A stretch of 64,000 bases of DNA from Roseivirga sp. (GCA_021404565.1 JAAWWF010000029.1:62001-126000); one strand, 5' to 3'; positions 53,031-63,278 are shown, counted from the stretch's first letter. Translations and numbers: made by a program. Notes: generated by a model from the sequence alone, not told the origin.

Positions 53031-55058
53031 TCACTCAATCACTCCGATACTGGCCAAGGCTTGTAAATATTCCTTTACATAGTCTGTAGGGATAGGACCA
53101 AACTCCGCAGATACTGCATTACGAATGTCTGTTATGCTTCGGCTGCCATCTACCAGATTGAGAATTTCGTAGGCATAGGCACCACCGCTTCCCCAAATAC
53201 CTGAATAGCTGAATACTTTGATTTTACCGGCTTTTTCTGCTCCATATTTATCATTGAAGTAGTTGTAACCGAAAACTGACATAGGTCCTTTAGGGCTGCT
53301 GGCACGGTTATAAACCCTGGCGGTACTGCCATTGTAGGCTTTGCCGGCTCCCCAGATTCTTACCATGTCTTTGAGAAAGGTTAAAGCCTGCTTTTGCAGG
53401 GTTTTTGAGGTCAGTCCATAGCGATCCATATCAGTAATCACACCCATTTCGTATTGCCAGTGATGGTATTTCACGTTTTCACGATCTTCCTCATTGTCCA
53501 GCATGGGGAGCCTTTCCAGCATGGCACTGGTTCGCTTCAGAGAGGCCTCTTTGAGTAGTTCAAAAACTGTATCGGTATGATCACTTGTCAGGTTGGCAAT
53601 GGTATAGGCACTGCCGGCCCCTATAAAAGCGGATCTTTTGAGCTTGGTGGGGTCAATATTGCCCGGAACATCATAGTTGGTGTGGATATAGCGATCGGGC
53701 CAGTCGTGCAGGTAGATGGATGGGATTTTGAAAGAGCCTTCGGAAAACACCTGAAAGTCGCTGCCCATATGAAACTGCCCCAGTGTGGCATTCAGTTCTT
53801 CTTTTCCACCTTCTTCGCTTACTATGGGGTGTTCAGGTCTGGCACCGGTGGCATACTGATAAGAAACCTCGTTTACGTAAGCACCAAAGGCTTCACCTAT
53901 GCTGTTGATGATATTGGGTAAGCTCTTGGGGCTGCGGGATACGTGAAAGATGGCCTTGGTGTTGGGGTTACCACCCACCATGTCCATATGGATATTGGCA
54001 ATCGTGCTCTTTTGCATTTCGGGTCGGTAATTGAGCAGGGCCGTGGTGCCTTCGATCTCTGGTGACCAGACAAAACGAATGGTACGCTTTGGTCGCGGAA
54101 TCTGACCTTCCCTGATCATTTTGGACATGGCTCTGGCGGCTTCCATAATGGCCACGCAGCCGCTGGCATTGTCATTGGCACCCGGTCTGGGATGATCCAG
54201 ATGGCAGGTGAATACAATCTCTTCTTTGCTGAGCTCAGGGTCTGAGCCCTTGATGACGGCTGTGAGAATGTCGTAATAACCAGCTTCCTTTCGTGCTTCC
54301 ACTTTCGCATCCAGCATAATTTCTTCACCCTGAGCGAGTCGCTGCTGAAAAGTGCGGGCCTGCTTGAGTGACACCATAAAAGCAAAGGTTTTGATGTCGG
54401 TAAAGGTTTCCAGGTGTCCCCAGCGGATCAGGTTTTCATCTTCTTTCCACCAGGCTGTGACCTGATTAGGGGCGTAGCTGACAATGCCTACGGCTCCGTA
54501 TTTCTTTACGGCAAGGGGGGCCACAGCCCCGGGTTGTGAGCTGGTAAGTACCAGCTTTCCTTTTACATCAATACCAGCATAATCTGCTTCGCTGGTTCCT
54601 CTGCCGATATCTGCCAGCAGGGCTGTGGCAGTACCGCTTTCACTGTCCTGAGCAAGGGTGAGCGGAATGGCCTCCCAGTTGGCAATGCGGTCTTTCCGAA
54701 TCCATTGATTGTTCGTTTTTTCCAGCTCCCAGAGTTCCGCAAAATCCACATTCCAGGCGGGTCGGGAGCGTTGTGTGCCGTAAAAGGCCTTGCCATCGGC
54801 AGGGATGCGAATCATTTCAATGCCTTCCAGACCGTAGGCCGTAATCTGCTCCATGATAAAGTCAGTGGCTTCCTTGTAATCCTCTGAACCACGCATACGG
54901 TGGAGCCGTGACAGGAACTCCAGGTTGCGTTTGGCAGATTCGCCCGATAGCTCGGTGTCGAAGGCCTGGATCATGGCATCGTCCATCAGGTGGAGCTTTT
55001 GAGCAGAGAGGGAAAAGGTAAAAAGGAGGGAGCTTAAAAAGAGGCCAAGGGCTTTCAT
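53031..55058 (-). CDS. M28-family metallopeptidase
   Basis: A 675-aa exported zinc peptidase. A signal peptide (LGLFLSSLLFTFSLSAQ) is followed by a PA-like inserted domain (GKLVLTSSQPGAVAPLAVKKYGAVGIVSY) and the M28 catalytic domain: zinc ligands in TCHLDHPRPGANDNASG, acidic pair SPEIEG, DMVGG, and the late His in SIYLHDWPDRYIHTNYD. Usual substrates are peptide N-termini (aminopeptidase). It is longer than simple M28 enzymes, with a ~170-residue helical C-terminal extension. Confidence 0.88.
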   Translation of the reverse strand: MKALGLFLSSLLFTFSLSAQKLHLMDDAMIQAFDTELSGESAKRNLEFLSRLHRMRGSEDYKEATDFIMEQITAYGLEGIEMIRIPADGKAFYGTQRSRPAWNVDFAELWELEKTNNQWIRKDRIANWEAIPLTLAQDSESGTATALLADIGRGTSEADYAGIDVKGKLVLTSSQPGAVAPLAVKKYGAVGIVSYAPNQVTAWWKEDENLIRWGHLETFTDIKTFAFMVSLKQARTFQQRLAQGEEIMLDAKVEARKEAGYYDILTAVIKGSDPELSKEEIVFTCHLDHPRPGANDNASGCVAIMEAARAMSKMIREGQIPRPKRTIRFVWSPEIEGTTALLNYRPEMQKSTIANIHMDMVGGNPNTKAIFHVSRSPKSLPNIINSIGEAFGAYVNEVSYQYATGARPEHPIVSEEGGKEELNATLGQFHMGSDFQVFSEGSFKIPSIYLHDWPDRYIHTNYDVPGNIDPTKLKRSAFIGAGSAYTIANLTSDHTDTVFELLKEASLKRTSAMLERLPMLDNEEDRENVKYHHWQYEMGVITDMDRYGLTSKTLQKQALTFLKDMVRIWGAGKAYNGSTARVYNRASSPKGPMSVFGYNYFNDKYGAEKAGKIKVFSYSGIWGSGGAYAYEILNLVDGSRSITDIRNAVSAEFGPIPTDYVKEYLQALASIGVIE

Positions 55059-55279
55059 AGTCTGCGTTTAAAGGTCAGGCTCTGAAATTAACCGGATTAT
55101 TCATTAGAAAAATGAATAATTGACGAAAATGCTTGTTATCAGCATTTTGTCAGGTTAATCCTGATATTTAAAAATCAACAGCTGGCAATAAATTATTAAA
55201 ACCTAAATAATGATTTGAAAATCATCAGACTCTGCAATGGTAGGCCATTGCAGAATTGTGGATTAAGGAATTTTATTTT

Positions 55280-55356
55280 GGGTATTGGGTATTGGGTATT
55301 GGGTATTGGGTATTGGGTATTGGGTATTGGGTATTGGGTATTGGGTATTGGGTATT
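55280..55356. repeat. perfect 7-bp microsatellite, 11 copies of GGGTATT
   Basis: Eleven tandem copies with no mismatch, ending on the stop codon of the Roco gene (its TAA occupies 55355-55357). Seven is not a multiple of three, but the tract lies outside the coding part, so copy-number change would not alter the protein. The rest of the 296-bp gap 55059-55354 is AT-rich with no gene. Confidence 0.9.
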
Positions 55357-58198
55357 ACTCCACCCAGCCGAAAAGTTTAAAGATTTTTAACTCATGTTTC
55401 TCATACATCTTTTTTGCCCAGTTTTTGACATCAAACTCACCCTCAATACCCACTCCCAGTTCTCTGGCCAATGGAGTTCCAAGCTTAAGTTTGAGTTGAA
55501 AATCATCCGTTTTTTGAAGGTCGTAGTAAACTTGATTGAGTCTGTCATCAATACTATCCTTTTGGATTTTTAGAGCTTCTACGATAAAGTGCATTAATTC
55601 ATGACTAGCAGCTTCGGCCTGATTTGAGTTGAGAATGTCAATGGTTTCGGTAATGCTATTTTTGATTTCTTTATTCGTAGGGAGCTCGATAAGGTATTCA
55701 AAATGACTATTCAACTGATCTTTAATCGTGATAACTCCAGCTTTAATATCCTGGAGCTCTTTGAGTAAATCCTTATTACTAACTTCTTTCTCGCTTGCAA
55801 TCCCTTCTAAGAGCGTGTTGATTCTGAACTTTTTTTTCTCTGGTTTATACAGCGTATAAGATTTTTCTCCATCTTTTTCCCGTTCTAAAAGTTCTTCATA
55901 GTCAACATGTTGATTAGTTCCAGGAAGTGGAATTAGCATACTTGGTTTATCGCTTAAATCAAGGTTGATTAAGTTTATTCTATTCCTAATTACAGACATG
56001 AACTCTCTCTTTTTCTTATGATCCCCAGTTACCCAAATTGATATCTTGTTTTGATAGGCTGTTACCAGAGCCTGACAGCCATCATGTGTAAGGACACAAC
56101 CAGTGCGCCACATTTCCTGATGCATAAGGTGGGTTTCAACCATAAAGTGTGGCATAACTGAATTAGGGAGATAGCTATATCCATATATAAAACGAACCGA
56201 ATCTATATTTTGCCTTATGGGTTCTGTGATTTCGATAGGTTCCGCAGTATCGAGTAGATCGGGAATGATAAAATGGGATCGTTCGGGAAGGTAGAATGAA
56301 AGTTTAAACTGGTTTAGAATATCGACTAAAAAGCGTCTTTGATTATTGGAGTAAGTTATTTTTTTGTAATTATTTGAGCGATAGGATTGGTTTTTGTCTT
56401 CCTCCTCATTGATGATGAAGTCGAGTTTATCCATATCTACAAGTCCATTATTTTTACCAACATAAGCAGATGTGAGAATTTGATAAACGCCATAGGTAAT
56501 CCAGTAAGGGTCAAGAACATAGTAATCATAGGCTTTCACCTCTTTGAAGTTGAGAACTATTCCCAAATCATGAAGAAAGGCAATGGCATTTTTTTGTCCT
56601 TCTCTTTTTCTCAACTCAAACTCATCACAGATTTCCAGAAACTTGTCCTCATTTAGGAAATGTTCTTGTTTTGTGTCTTTCTGAAGCTTGTCTTTAACCT
56701 TAATCCAGCGTTCATCAATTTCTGTATTAAATAGCTCTGCCTGAGGTATAAGTTCAGATAACTGCGTTTTAAGCGTTTCGATTTCAGAACCTTCTTTACA
56801 AGAGGTTTTGACAAAATACTTTATCTGAGGGAAATCCTTTTTTAATTCATATTCATTATCAAAGCCAAAACCTGGATTGATGTCAATTTGGTTGGCAACT
56901 ACAATAATTGAGGAGTTTCCCCCTGTCGCTTTAATTCGCCTGACCCAATCACGGATTTGAGTTGATACTTTTACATCTTTTCTCGCATCGAGGACCAGAA
57001 TATATACTGAGCGATTTGTCAAAAAGAACTGATGCGTGGCGTTCATGATTTCCTGACCACCAAAATCCCAGAAATGCCCGGTCAAATGATGAAGACCGTT
57101 TTGCTTTTTAAATGTTTCACACTCTCCGAAGTTTATATCTTGAATATTTATGCCATCTGTTTGTACTTCATTTTCGTCAAAAGAATTTTCCTTTAACCTC
57201 TTCAGTAAAGATGTTTTTCCGGCCTTGGCATCACCGATAAGGATGACCTTTATCTCATCAAGTTTTTTCTTGTTAGCCTCAAACCAGTCTAAAACTGATT
57301 CAGTACCCTGTTTAAGAATTTCCAGGGGAGGTGATTCAAGGGGATTATTATAAAGGGAAATACCTTTTTTATGAAATTCACTGTTCATGTGAATATCTTC
57401 CACGAATTGCACAACAGTAAGTGGAAGTGTTTTGACCTTATTTTTGTTAATATCTAGAGATTCTAGCTTTCTCAAATTTGCAAGAGAGCTTATATCCGAA
57501 ATATTATTATCCCTTAAAATCAAATAGGAGATAGATGTCAATTTTCCCAAAATGCTAATATCTGTAAGGTAATTGTTTTCAAGATTAAGCTCTTGAAGTT
57601 GCTGTGAATCATTAAGAAAATCTATATCCTTTAATTCAATGGAATTAAGACTCAGATGTCTAAGTCCAGGGAGCGATTTGAGAAAGTTAAAACCCTTACT
57701 CGGGTTGGCACCAATGTCGAGAGATTTTAGGGATTTTACAGACGTTAGTGGGCTGAAATCTCTGATGTTATTATCGTACAAGTAAAGGGATTCGATTTTT
57801 TTTAGATTCTTTATAGGCTCAATGTTTTCGATAAAATTGAACCTAAGATCTAAAAACACTAACCCTTTTAGTTTTGAAAGTGAGATGATATTTGTAATGT
57901 AACCACTTAATTCACCCCCGGTATAGCTGAATTTTTTTAAGTTTTTCAACCTCGATATACATGAGGGTATATAGCGTATTTCGTTATTTTCTCCATTATT
58001 CTCGCTGACAACCTGGTCCCTACCCAAGGCATCAGTCCAATAGTAGTCACTTAAAATCAAGGTCTCAAGATGAGTACATTCAAAAAGCTCGGGTAGATCA
58101 TTTAGATTTTTAATTCCACACTTTCCTAGTTCCAAGTAGGGGTTTTGGGTTTCCTGACATTTTCTGATTAGCTCCTTGGCCAAACTAAGATCACTCAT
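55355..58198 (-). CDS. Roco protein (LRR-ROC-COR)
   Basis: A large cytosolic protein (947 aa from the ATG at 58198, [11 protein letters not shown]). The first ~280 residues are leucine-rich repeats ([37 protein letters not shown] and others). The ROC GTPase follows: G1 [10 protein letters not shown] near 322, G3 WDFGGQE near 378, G4 VANQID near 436, and G5 TSCKEG. Then comes a COR region ([10 protein letters not shown] ... [12 protein letters not shown] ... [14 protein letters not shown]) and a helical C-terminus. Bacterial Roco proteins dimerise through COR; cellular role is mostly unknown. No kinase domain. GC is lower than neighbours. Confidence 0.9.
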   Translation of the reverse strand: MSDLSLAKELIRKCQETQNPYLELGKCGIKNLNDLPELFECTHLETLILSDYYWTDALGRDQVVSENNGENNEIRYIPSCISRLKNLKKFSYTGGELSGYITNIISLSKLKGLVFLDLRFNFIENIEPIKNLKKIESLYLYDNNIRDFSPLTSVKSLKSLDIGANPSKGFNFLKSLPGLRHLSLNSIELKDIDFLNDSQQLQELNLENNYLTDISILGKLTSISYLILRDNNISDISSLANLRKLESLDINKNKVKTLPLTVVQFVEDIHMNSEFHKKGISLYNNPLESPPLEILKQGTESVLDWFEANKKKLDEIKVILIGDAKAGKTSLLKRLKENSFDENEVQTDGINIQDINFGECETFKKQNGLHHLTGHFWDFGGQEIMNATHQFFLTNRSVYILVLDARKDVKVSTQIRDWVRRIKATGGNSSIIVVANQIDINPGFGFDNEYELKKDFPQIKYFVKTSCKEGSEIETLKTQLSELIPQAELFNTEIDERWIKVKDKLQKDTKQEHFLNEDKFLEICDEFELRKREGQKNAIAFLHDLGIVLNFKEVKAYDYYVLDPYWITYGVYQILTSAYVGKNNGLVDMDKLDFIINEEEDKNQSYRSNNYKKITYSNNQRRFLVDILNQFKLSFYLPERSHFIIPDLLDTAEPIEITEPIRQNIDSVRFIYGYSYLPNSVMPHFMVETHLMHQEMWRTGCVLTHDGCQALVTAYQNKISIWVTGDHKKKREFMSVIRNRINLINLDLSDKPSMLIPLPGTNQHVDYEELLEREKDGEKSYTLYKPEKKKFRINTLLEGIASEKEVSNKDLLKELQDIKAGVITIKDQLNSHFEYLIELPTNKEIKNSITETIDILNSNQAEAASHELMHFIVEALKIQKDSIDDRLNQVYYDLQKTDDFQLKLKLGTPLARELGVGIEGEFDVKNWAKKMYEKHELKIFKLFGWVE

Positions 58199-58303
58199 AG
58201 CTGATGTTTTAATTACCAACTACAACATAAGCATTTTCGATAGTCAATAACTATTTCATTGTTGAATATAGTTTTACTTATTGTTTCAGAGATTGCTTAA
58301 TAA

Positions 58304-58337
58304 AAGGCCACATCCCTCATAAGAAGGATGTGGCCTT
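58304..58337 (-). terminator. intrinsic terminator of the YCII gene
   Basis: Perfect 12-bp stem AAGGCCACATCC / GGATGTGGCCTT with a 10-nt loop and a TTTTATT tail on the minus strand, 19 bp after the stop of the YCII-domain gene. Confidence 0.8.
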
Positions 58338-58355
58338 GGAACGTTGATAGTTATT

Positions 58356-58712
58356 TCAATTAATCCCCTCAACCACCCGGATAGGCCTGAGCTCAATCTT
58401 CCAGGGGCCATCGAGAAAGCGCGGATCGGCTTTGATGATCTCAGCTACTTCTTCAATGCTTTCGCCCACCATATGGTAGTAGCCTCCAATGATCTCCTTT
58501 GTTTCATTGAAAGGAGCATCAGTAACGCTATCCTGATTGCCATTGATGGTAATACCGGTTAGCTCCAGTGGCTGAGCGCTTTTCATCTTGCCGCTCTGCA
58601 TCAGGCCCTGGATATAGCCGCCCACACGTTCTACATGTTGCTGCTGCTCTTCGGGTGACATTTCTGCCATGTGATCTCCCTCGGTGTAAATAAATGCCAT
58701 GAATTCTCTCAT
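58356..58712 (-). CDS. YCII/DGPF-domain protein
   Basis: A 118-aa protein of the YCII-related (DGPF) family: MREFMAFIYTEGDHM at the start, a DAPFNETKEIIGGYYHMVGESIEEVAEI segment that stands for the DGPF motif, and DPRFLDGPWKIELRPIRVVE at the end. Such proteins are often encoded next to ECF42-type sigma factors and may act with them; the sigma factor here is the next gene (480 bp upstream). Confidence 0.85.
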   Translation of the reverse strand: MREFMAFIYTEGDHMAEMSPEEQQQHVERVGGYIQGLMQSGKMKSAQPLELTGITINGNQDSVTDAPFNETKEIIGGYYHMVGESIEEVAEIIKADPRFLDGPWKIELRPIRVVEGIN

Positions 58713-58962
58713 AATGCTATAGTTTGATGTTTGGCCTTATTACAATTGGCAAATCGGAATAGGGACAGGGTTATGAAAAATAATTTAAAAACCTGCCTGA
58801 GTACCAGTCGGCACAAAGCTTTCATAAATGCAAGACTAGCTTTTCTTATCCAACCGAAATCTATGACAAATGAATTGGAACACCATAACCCCTTCTCCTC
58901 ATGGAGAAGGCGGGGGTGAGGCCAATCAAAAAACTTTTCCAATTCATTTGACAGTGATACCT

Positions 58963-59018
58963 GAGCCCGGGCCAACCCACTTGTATTTCGCGCTGGTTTT
59001 CGGTTTGCCGCCCTCCTT
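58963..59018. repeat. dispersed repeat, copy 2
   Basis: Matches 46045-46100 (GAGCCCGGGCCAACC, CTTGTATTTCGCGC, TTTTCGGTTT, CCGCCCTCCTT). Lies in the 480-bp gap between YCII and sigma-factor genes. A small ORF through it is not supported. Confidence 0.65.
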
Positions 59019-59073
59019 GATGTGTGTTAGGGGCAATTTATGGGCGGTAGAGGGTTTACAATTTAATCTCAGG

Positions 59074-59165
59074 TGTCACCCTGAACTTGCCTGCCTGCTG
59101 CAAGCAGGTTTCAGGGTGTGTAACGTGTTTTTTGAGTAGAGATCCTGAAATGAATTCAGGATGAC
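59074..59165. repeat. dispersed inverted repeat, copy 2
   Basis: Diverged copy of the repeat at 4039-4104: GTCACCCTGAACTTG, a central CAGG...CCTGC-rich insert, TTTCAGGGTG, then AGATCCTGAAAT and TTCAGGATGAC. Directly precedes the sigma-factor stop. Confidence 0.65.
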
Positions 59166-59191
59166 TTAGATACCGCTGTTTTGATAGAGTT

Positions 59192-60460
59192 TCAGGAATC
59201 GAGTTTTTCCTGACAATTGGCTATTCTCCTCTTAATAATCTCAATCTCTGAAGCTACCTCAGCATGCTGGAGGGCTTTCTCCAAACGTGAGATGGCCTGC
59301 GAAAAATCACCAGTCTCAATATACAAATCCGCTAAAGTAGAGTGAAAGAGGTAATAGGAGGGTGGTAGCTCATTTTCCAGTGCCAGCAATACTTTGATAG
59401 CGGCTTCAGCTCCATCTACTTGTGCCAAGGCAATGGCGCGATTGAGCTGAACCAGTGGGGATTTATCGAAGCTGGAAAGGGCATCGTACATCTTTAGTAT
59501 GGCAGGCCAGTCGGTAGTCTCATAGCTGCTGGCTGTGCAGTGATAGGCAGAAATGGCAGCCAGAATATGGTAGAGCCCGATCTCTTCTGATTCATTGATC
59601 TTTTGCAGGTGCCAGAGCCCCCGGCTAATCAATTGCTGGTTCCAGAGCGAGCGGTCCTGGTGCACCATGCGAACGAAATTGCCATCACCATCCACACGGG
59701 CCTTAAAGCGAGAGGCGTTAAGCAACATTAGGGAGAGCAAAGCATTGGGACCTGAATATCTGGCAAACTGCGAATGGTTACTCACCAGCTCGGTAAGTCT
59801 GATGGCTTCCAGACACAGTTCATATTTAATAAGGCGATTGCCCTTAGAAGCACTATAGCCTTCATTAAAGAGCAGGAAGATGGTTTTGAGCACCGTATCC
59901 AGCCGTGCGTCAAGGTCCGTATCATCAGGCAGATCGAAGCTTACTTCCTTTTCCTTCAGTGTTTTGCGAGCCCTGACCAGACGCTTGTTGATGGTTTCGT
60001 TAGAGGTGAGAAAGGCGCTGGCAATTTCTCCAATGCTGAGTCCACAGAGGGTTTTGAGCATCAGACTCACCTGAGATTCCTGAGAGATGGCAGGATGACA
60101 GCAGGCAAACATCATCCTCAGCTGATCATCTGCTATCTGCTCCTCTGAGAAGATGGTTTCTACAGAAGATTGGTCAATCCTTTCAAGTGTTTTTTTATAG
60201 GTCCGCTGGTATTGATCTCTTTTAAGCAGATTGAGTGCTTTGTTTTTTGCGACAGTGTAAAGCCAGGCCTCAGGATTCTCCGGTATGCCTTTATATTCCC
60301 AATTGCTGATGGCTTCTACCAGGGTGTCTTGCACAATATCTTCGGCCATATTCACCTTATCCAGACCAAAATAGCGGGTAATTACGGCTACCATCTTGGC
60401 ATACTCCTGCCGGAAGAAGTGTTCGGCCAGTGCCTTACTTTCCTGGGGAACAGTGGTCAT
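59192..60460 (-). CDS. ECF-type RNA polymerase sigma factor with C-terminal TPR-like extension
   Basis: A 422-aa sigma factor. Region 2 (about residues 8-80, MAEDIVQDTLVEAISNWE ... PEAWLYTVAKNKALNLLK), region 4 (about 105-170, LMLKTLCGLSIGEIASAFLTSNETINKRLVRARKTL), then a ~250-residue helical extension with TPR-like repeats (AAISAYHCTASS, YLFHSTLADLYIETGDFSQAI). This architecture matches the ECF42 group, which is linked to DGPF/YCII proteins, and such a gene lies downstream. It overlaps the MFS gene by 4 bp. Confidence 0.88.
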   Translation of the reverse strand: MTTVPQESKALAEHFFRQEYAKMVAVITRYFGLDKVNMAEDIVQDTLVEAISNWEYKGIPENPEAWLYTVAKNKALNLLKRDQYQRTYKKTLERIDQSSVETIFSEEQIADDQLRMMFACCHPAISQESQVSLMLKTLCGLSIGEIASAFLTSNETINKRLVRARKTLKEKEVSFDLPDDTDLDARLDTVLKTIFLLFNEGYSASKGNRLIKYELCLEAIRLTELVSNHSQFARYSGPNALLSLMLLNASRFKARVDGDGNFVRMVHQDRSLWNQQLISRGLWHLQKINESEEIGLYHILAAISAYHCTASSYETTDWPAILKMYDALSSFDKSPLVQLNRAIALAQVDGAEAAIKVLLALENELPPSYYLFHSTLADLYIETGDFSQAISRLEKALQHAEVASEIEIIKRRIANCQEKLDS

Positions 60461-61629
60461 CGGTTCAGTAGGTTTTTGGTATTAAGAAGCCCGAAAACGG
60501 GCCCAATGGCCAGTGTGAGCAGCAACCCGCGCGTATCGATGTTATCGGCCAGCCAACCTAACAGCTGAATGCTGGGAATAGTGAGGAGAAAGCCAATGCT
60601 CACAACTATCGTGAGAGCTGTACCTACCAGTTCTTTGGGGGCGGTTTGTGCATTGAGTGATGAAAACTGTGCCGAATCACCAATAACTGCCAATCCCCAT
60701 ATCACCAATAGCGAAAGGAAAAAGGGTGGGGGCAGCATAAAGAAAAGAGGGGAGAGCAAACACATCAAGCCTGAAGTAGAAAGAAAGCCAAATGCGACTT
60801 TTGCACTGCCCAATCTCACGGAGTAAATTCCTCCAAGTACACAGGACAGGGCTCCTCCGGCTATGATAATAAAACTCCAGAGGCTGGGGTTTAATGCTGC
60901 ACCCTGGCTTTGATTGTAGAATGTGATAATCAGGGGAAGAAAGGCCCAAAAGGTATAAAGCTCCCACATATGGCCGAAATAACCGAAGGCGGCTGATCGG
61001 AAATCTTTCTTTTGAAATACCTCAATGATTCTGGCCGGCTTAAATGAGGCTCCTTTTTTACGGTGTGGTCCTTCTCCCACTAGCAACAGCATAGAAATGC
61101 CACCCAAAACGGCCAGTGTGGAAGTTCCCGTCAGCACGAATTTCCAGGAAAGTGTACTGCCGTAGTAGTTGAGTAAATGGGGAAATGCCGTACCTACTAC
61201 CAGTGCACCAACCAGGTAGCCGAGGGCTTTACCCAGCTTACCTGCAAACCAGTCTGAAGCGATTTTCATCCCTACCGGATAGATGCCTGCCAGAAAGAGG
61301 CCTGTTAAAAACCTGCAAACCAGCAGCAGCAAATAGGAAGCGGGTAGCAGGATGATGGCGGCATTGGCCAGAGCGCCTAAAATGGCACAGATAAAGAATA
61401 CCCCTGAAGGCTTAAAACGGTCGGCAATGGAAAAGAGGGCAAAGACAAAGGTGCCGATGATAAAGCCAAACATGACAGCCGAGGTCACCGAAGCGATGGC
61501 TCCTGTAGGTAGCGCCCAGTCTGCCTGTAACTCCCCGATAATGGCATTGCCTGCAAACCATAGTGAGGTACCCGCAAATTGCGAGAAGATGATGGTTGGG
61601 AGGATGCGTTTGGGGGTGGAGGAGGACAT
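60457..61629 (-). CDS. MFS transporter
   Basis: A 390-aa major facilitator superfamily protein with about 12 hydrophobic segments and the loop 2-3 region FALFSIADRFKPSGVF. SLWFAGNAIIGEL near the start resembles exporters of the cyanate/nitrate-like or drug-efflux type. It is upstream of the sigma factor with a 4-bp overlap and so co-expressed. Substrate unknown. Confidence 0.85.
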   Translation of the reverse strand: MSSSTPKRILPTIIFSQFAGTSLWFAGNAIIGELQADWALPTGAIASVTSAVMFGFIIGTFVFALFSIADRFKPSGVFFICAILGALANAAIILLPASYLLLLVCRFLTGLFLAGIYPVGMKIASDWFAGKLGKALGYLVGALVVGTAFPHLLNYYGSTLSWKFVLTGTSTLAVLGGISMLLLVGEGPHRKKGASFKPARIIEVFQKKDFRSAAFGYFGHMWELYTFWAFLPLIITFYNQSQGAALNPSLWSFIIIAGGALSCVLGGIYSVRLGSAKVAFGFLSTSGLMCLLSPLFFMLPPPFFLSLLVIWGLAVIGDSAQFSSLNAQTAPKELVGTALTIVVSIGFLLTIPSIQLLGWLADNIDTRGLLLTLAIGPVFGLLNTKNLLNR

Positions 61630-61794
61630 CGAATGTTTTGTACTGCCGCTGTTCTTTGGCGGAAGTTATGGATAATTAGCTTGTATGGTGGATTTGAGCA
61701 ATGGTGAATGTTATATTTTGAATGTTGGATGACTTGATTTACAAGTCGCTTTCAAATTGAGATCATTCATCATTAAAAATTCACAATTAGACAT

Positions 61795-63168
61795 TCATAG
61801 TCCATACTTCTGCAGCCTTCTGTACAATGCCAGTCGGTCAAGGCCCAGGTCTTTGGCAGCGCGGGTCACATTGCCGTTGTGCTTATCCAGTGCCTTGAGA
61901 ATCAGTCGCTTTTCCATTTCTGAGATATCGAGGATATCGTCATCGTCAGTAGAAACAGACTTTGTGGTTTGTAAAAGAAAATCATCAGGGGTAAGCTTGT
62001 TGCCATCTGCCAGGATCATGGCACGCTCTATGGCATGCTGGAGCTCACGGATATTCCCGGGCCAGTGATAGCGCTTTAGCTTGGCAATGGTATTCTGATC
62101 GATCCGCATCTTGGGTTTCTTGTACTTCTTGCCATATATATCCATAAAGTACTTCACCAGCAGGTCCATATCGTCTTTACGCTCTGCCAGGGCCGGCATT
62201 TTGAGCTCCACGGTATTGATACGATAAAGCAGGTCTTGCCTGAAAGTACCCTCCTGCACCATATCGTAAAGTGGCATATTGGTAGCACATACCAGCCTGA
62301 TATCAATGGGGATTTCTTTGCCCGAGCCCACGCGCCTGACCGTGCGCTGCTGTAAGACGGTGAGTAGCTTGGCTTGAAGTGGCAGTGAGAGATTGCCTAT
62401 TTCGTCCAGAAAGAGGGTGCCTCCAGAAGCCAATTCAAACCTGCCGGGTTTGTCTTCTTTGGCATCGGTAAATGCACCACGTACATGGCCAAAGAGCTCA
62501 CTCTCGAAGAGGGTTTCGCTGATAGAGCCCAGGTCTACATTGATAAAGACCTCGCGCTTGCGCTCCGAATTGCGATGCAATGCCCGTGCCGCTAGTTCCT
62601 TACCCGTGCCGTTTTCTCCCAATACCAGCACATTGGCATCGGTAGGGGCCACCTTTTCGATCATGCTAAAGACCTTCTGAATAGGCAGTGACTCACCGAT
62701 GAAGTTTTCAAACTTCTGATCGATGTCGTTTGCGAGGGTTTTTTGCGTGTTTTTGAGTCGGTCAATCTCCAGCTTACTTTGTCTGAGCTGTAGTGCGGAA
62801 GTAATGGTACCATAGAGCTTTTCGTTTTTCCAGGGTTTGGCAATAAAGTCTGTAGCTCCGGCCTTTACGGCCTTTACGGCCAGGTCAAGCTCTCCATAGG
62901 CGGTGATAAGAATTACAATGGTATTCGGATCAATTTCCAACACAGCATTGAGCCACCTCAACCCGGCTGCACCATCATTTTCACCTTTCTGAAAGTTCAT
63001 GTCGAGCAATACCACATCAAAGCTCTCCCGGTCGAAGTGCAGGGCAATATTCTCAGGGTTGTTCTCTATTTGCACCAGTGTAAACTGCTGCTTGAGGTAC
63101 ATCCTTGCGGTGTTCAGTACGTCTATATCATCGTCTACAACGAGTATTTTGGCTTCCGTTTTGGGCAT
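61795..63168 (-). CDS. NtrC-type sigma-54-dependent response regulator
   Basis: A 457-aa response regulator. The receiver domain has a phosphorylatable D56 (VVLLDMNF) and K111 (FIAKPW). The AAA+ domain has Walker A GENGTGK (184-190) and the sigma-54 contact loop GAFTDA (231-236; a common variant of GAFTGA in Bacteroidota). FLDEIG is Walker B. The Fis-type HTH is at the C-terminus (NGNVTRAAKDLGLDRLALYRRLQKYG). No histidine kinase is adjacent within the window. It is divergent from an ABC permease. Confidence 0.93.
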   Translation of the reverse strand: MPKTEAKILVVDDDIDVLNTARMYLKQQFTLVQIENNPENIALHFDRESFDVVLLDMNFQKGENDGAAGLRWLNAVLEIDPNTIVILITAYGELDLAVKAVKAGATDFIAKPWKNEKLYGTITSALQLRQSKLEIDRLKNTQKTLANDIDQKFENFIGESLPIQKVFSMIEKVAPTDANVLVLGENGTGKELAARALHRNSERKREVFINVDLGSISETLFESELFGHVRGAFTDAKEDKPGRFELASGGTLFLDEIGNLSLPLQAKLLTVLQQRTVRRVGSGKEIPIDIRLVCATNMPLYDMVQEGTFRQDLLYRINTVELKMPALAERKDDMDLLVKYFMDIYGKKYKKPKMRIDQNTIAKLKRYHWPGNIRELQHAIERAMILADGNKLTPDDFLLQTTKSVSTDDDDILDISEMEKRLILKALDKHNGNVTRAAKDLGLDRLALYRRLQKYGL

Positions 63169-63278
63169 CTTGAAACTGTATCAAAAACAAACACTTAAAT
63201 GTATTGAAAACAAACGACAATTGGTGCTCAAAGGATTTGTGTTTGGTGTAACATGCTGAAAATAAGCAAGATAAACTT

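Noticed and set aside
55215-55499. 94-residue + strand ORF with repeated GYWVLGI
   Set aside because: It is only the translation of the 7-bp microsatellite plus antisense of the Roco gene.
58709-59139. Several overlapping short ORFs between the YCII and sigma-factor genes
   Set aside because: They run through dispersed repeats in different frames with no conserved motif.
61795-63168. GAFTDA instead of GAFTGA as a sign of loss of sigma-54 contact
   Set aside because: As far as I know this substitution is common in Bacteroidota NtrC-type regulators, so it is not taken as a defect.
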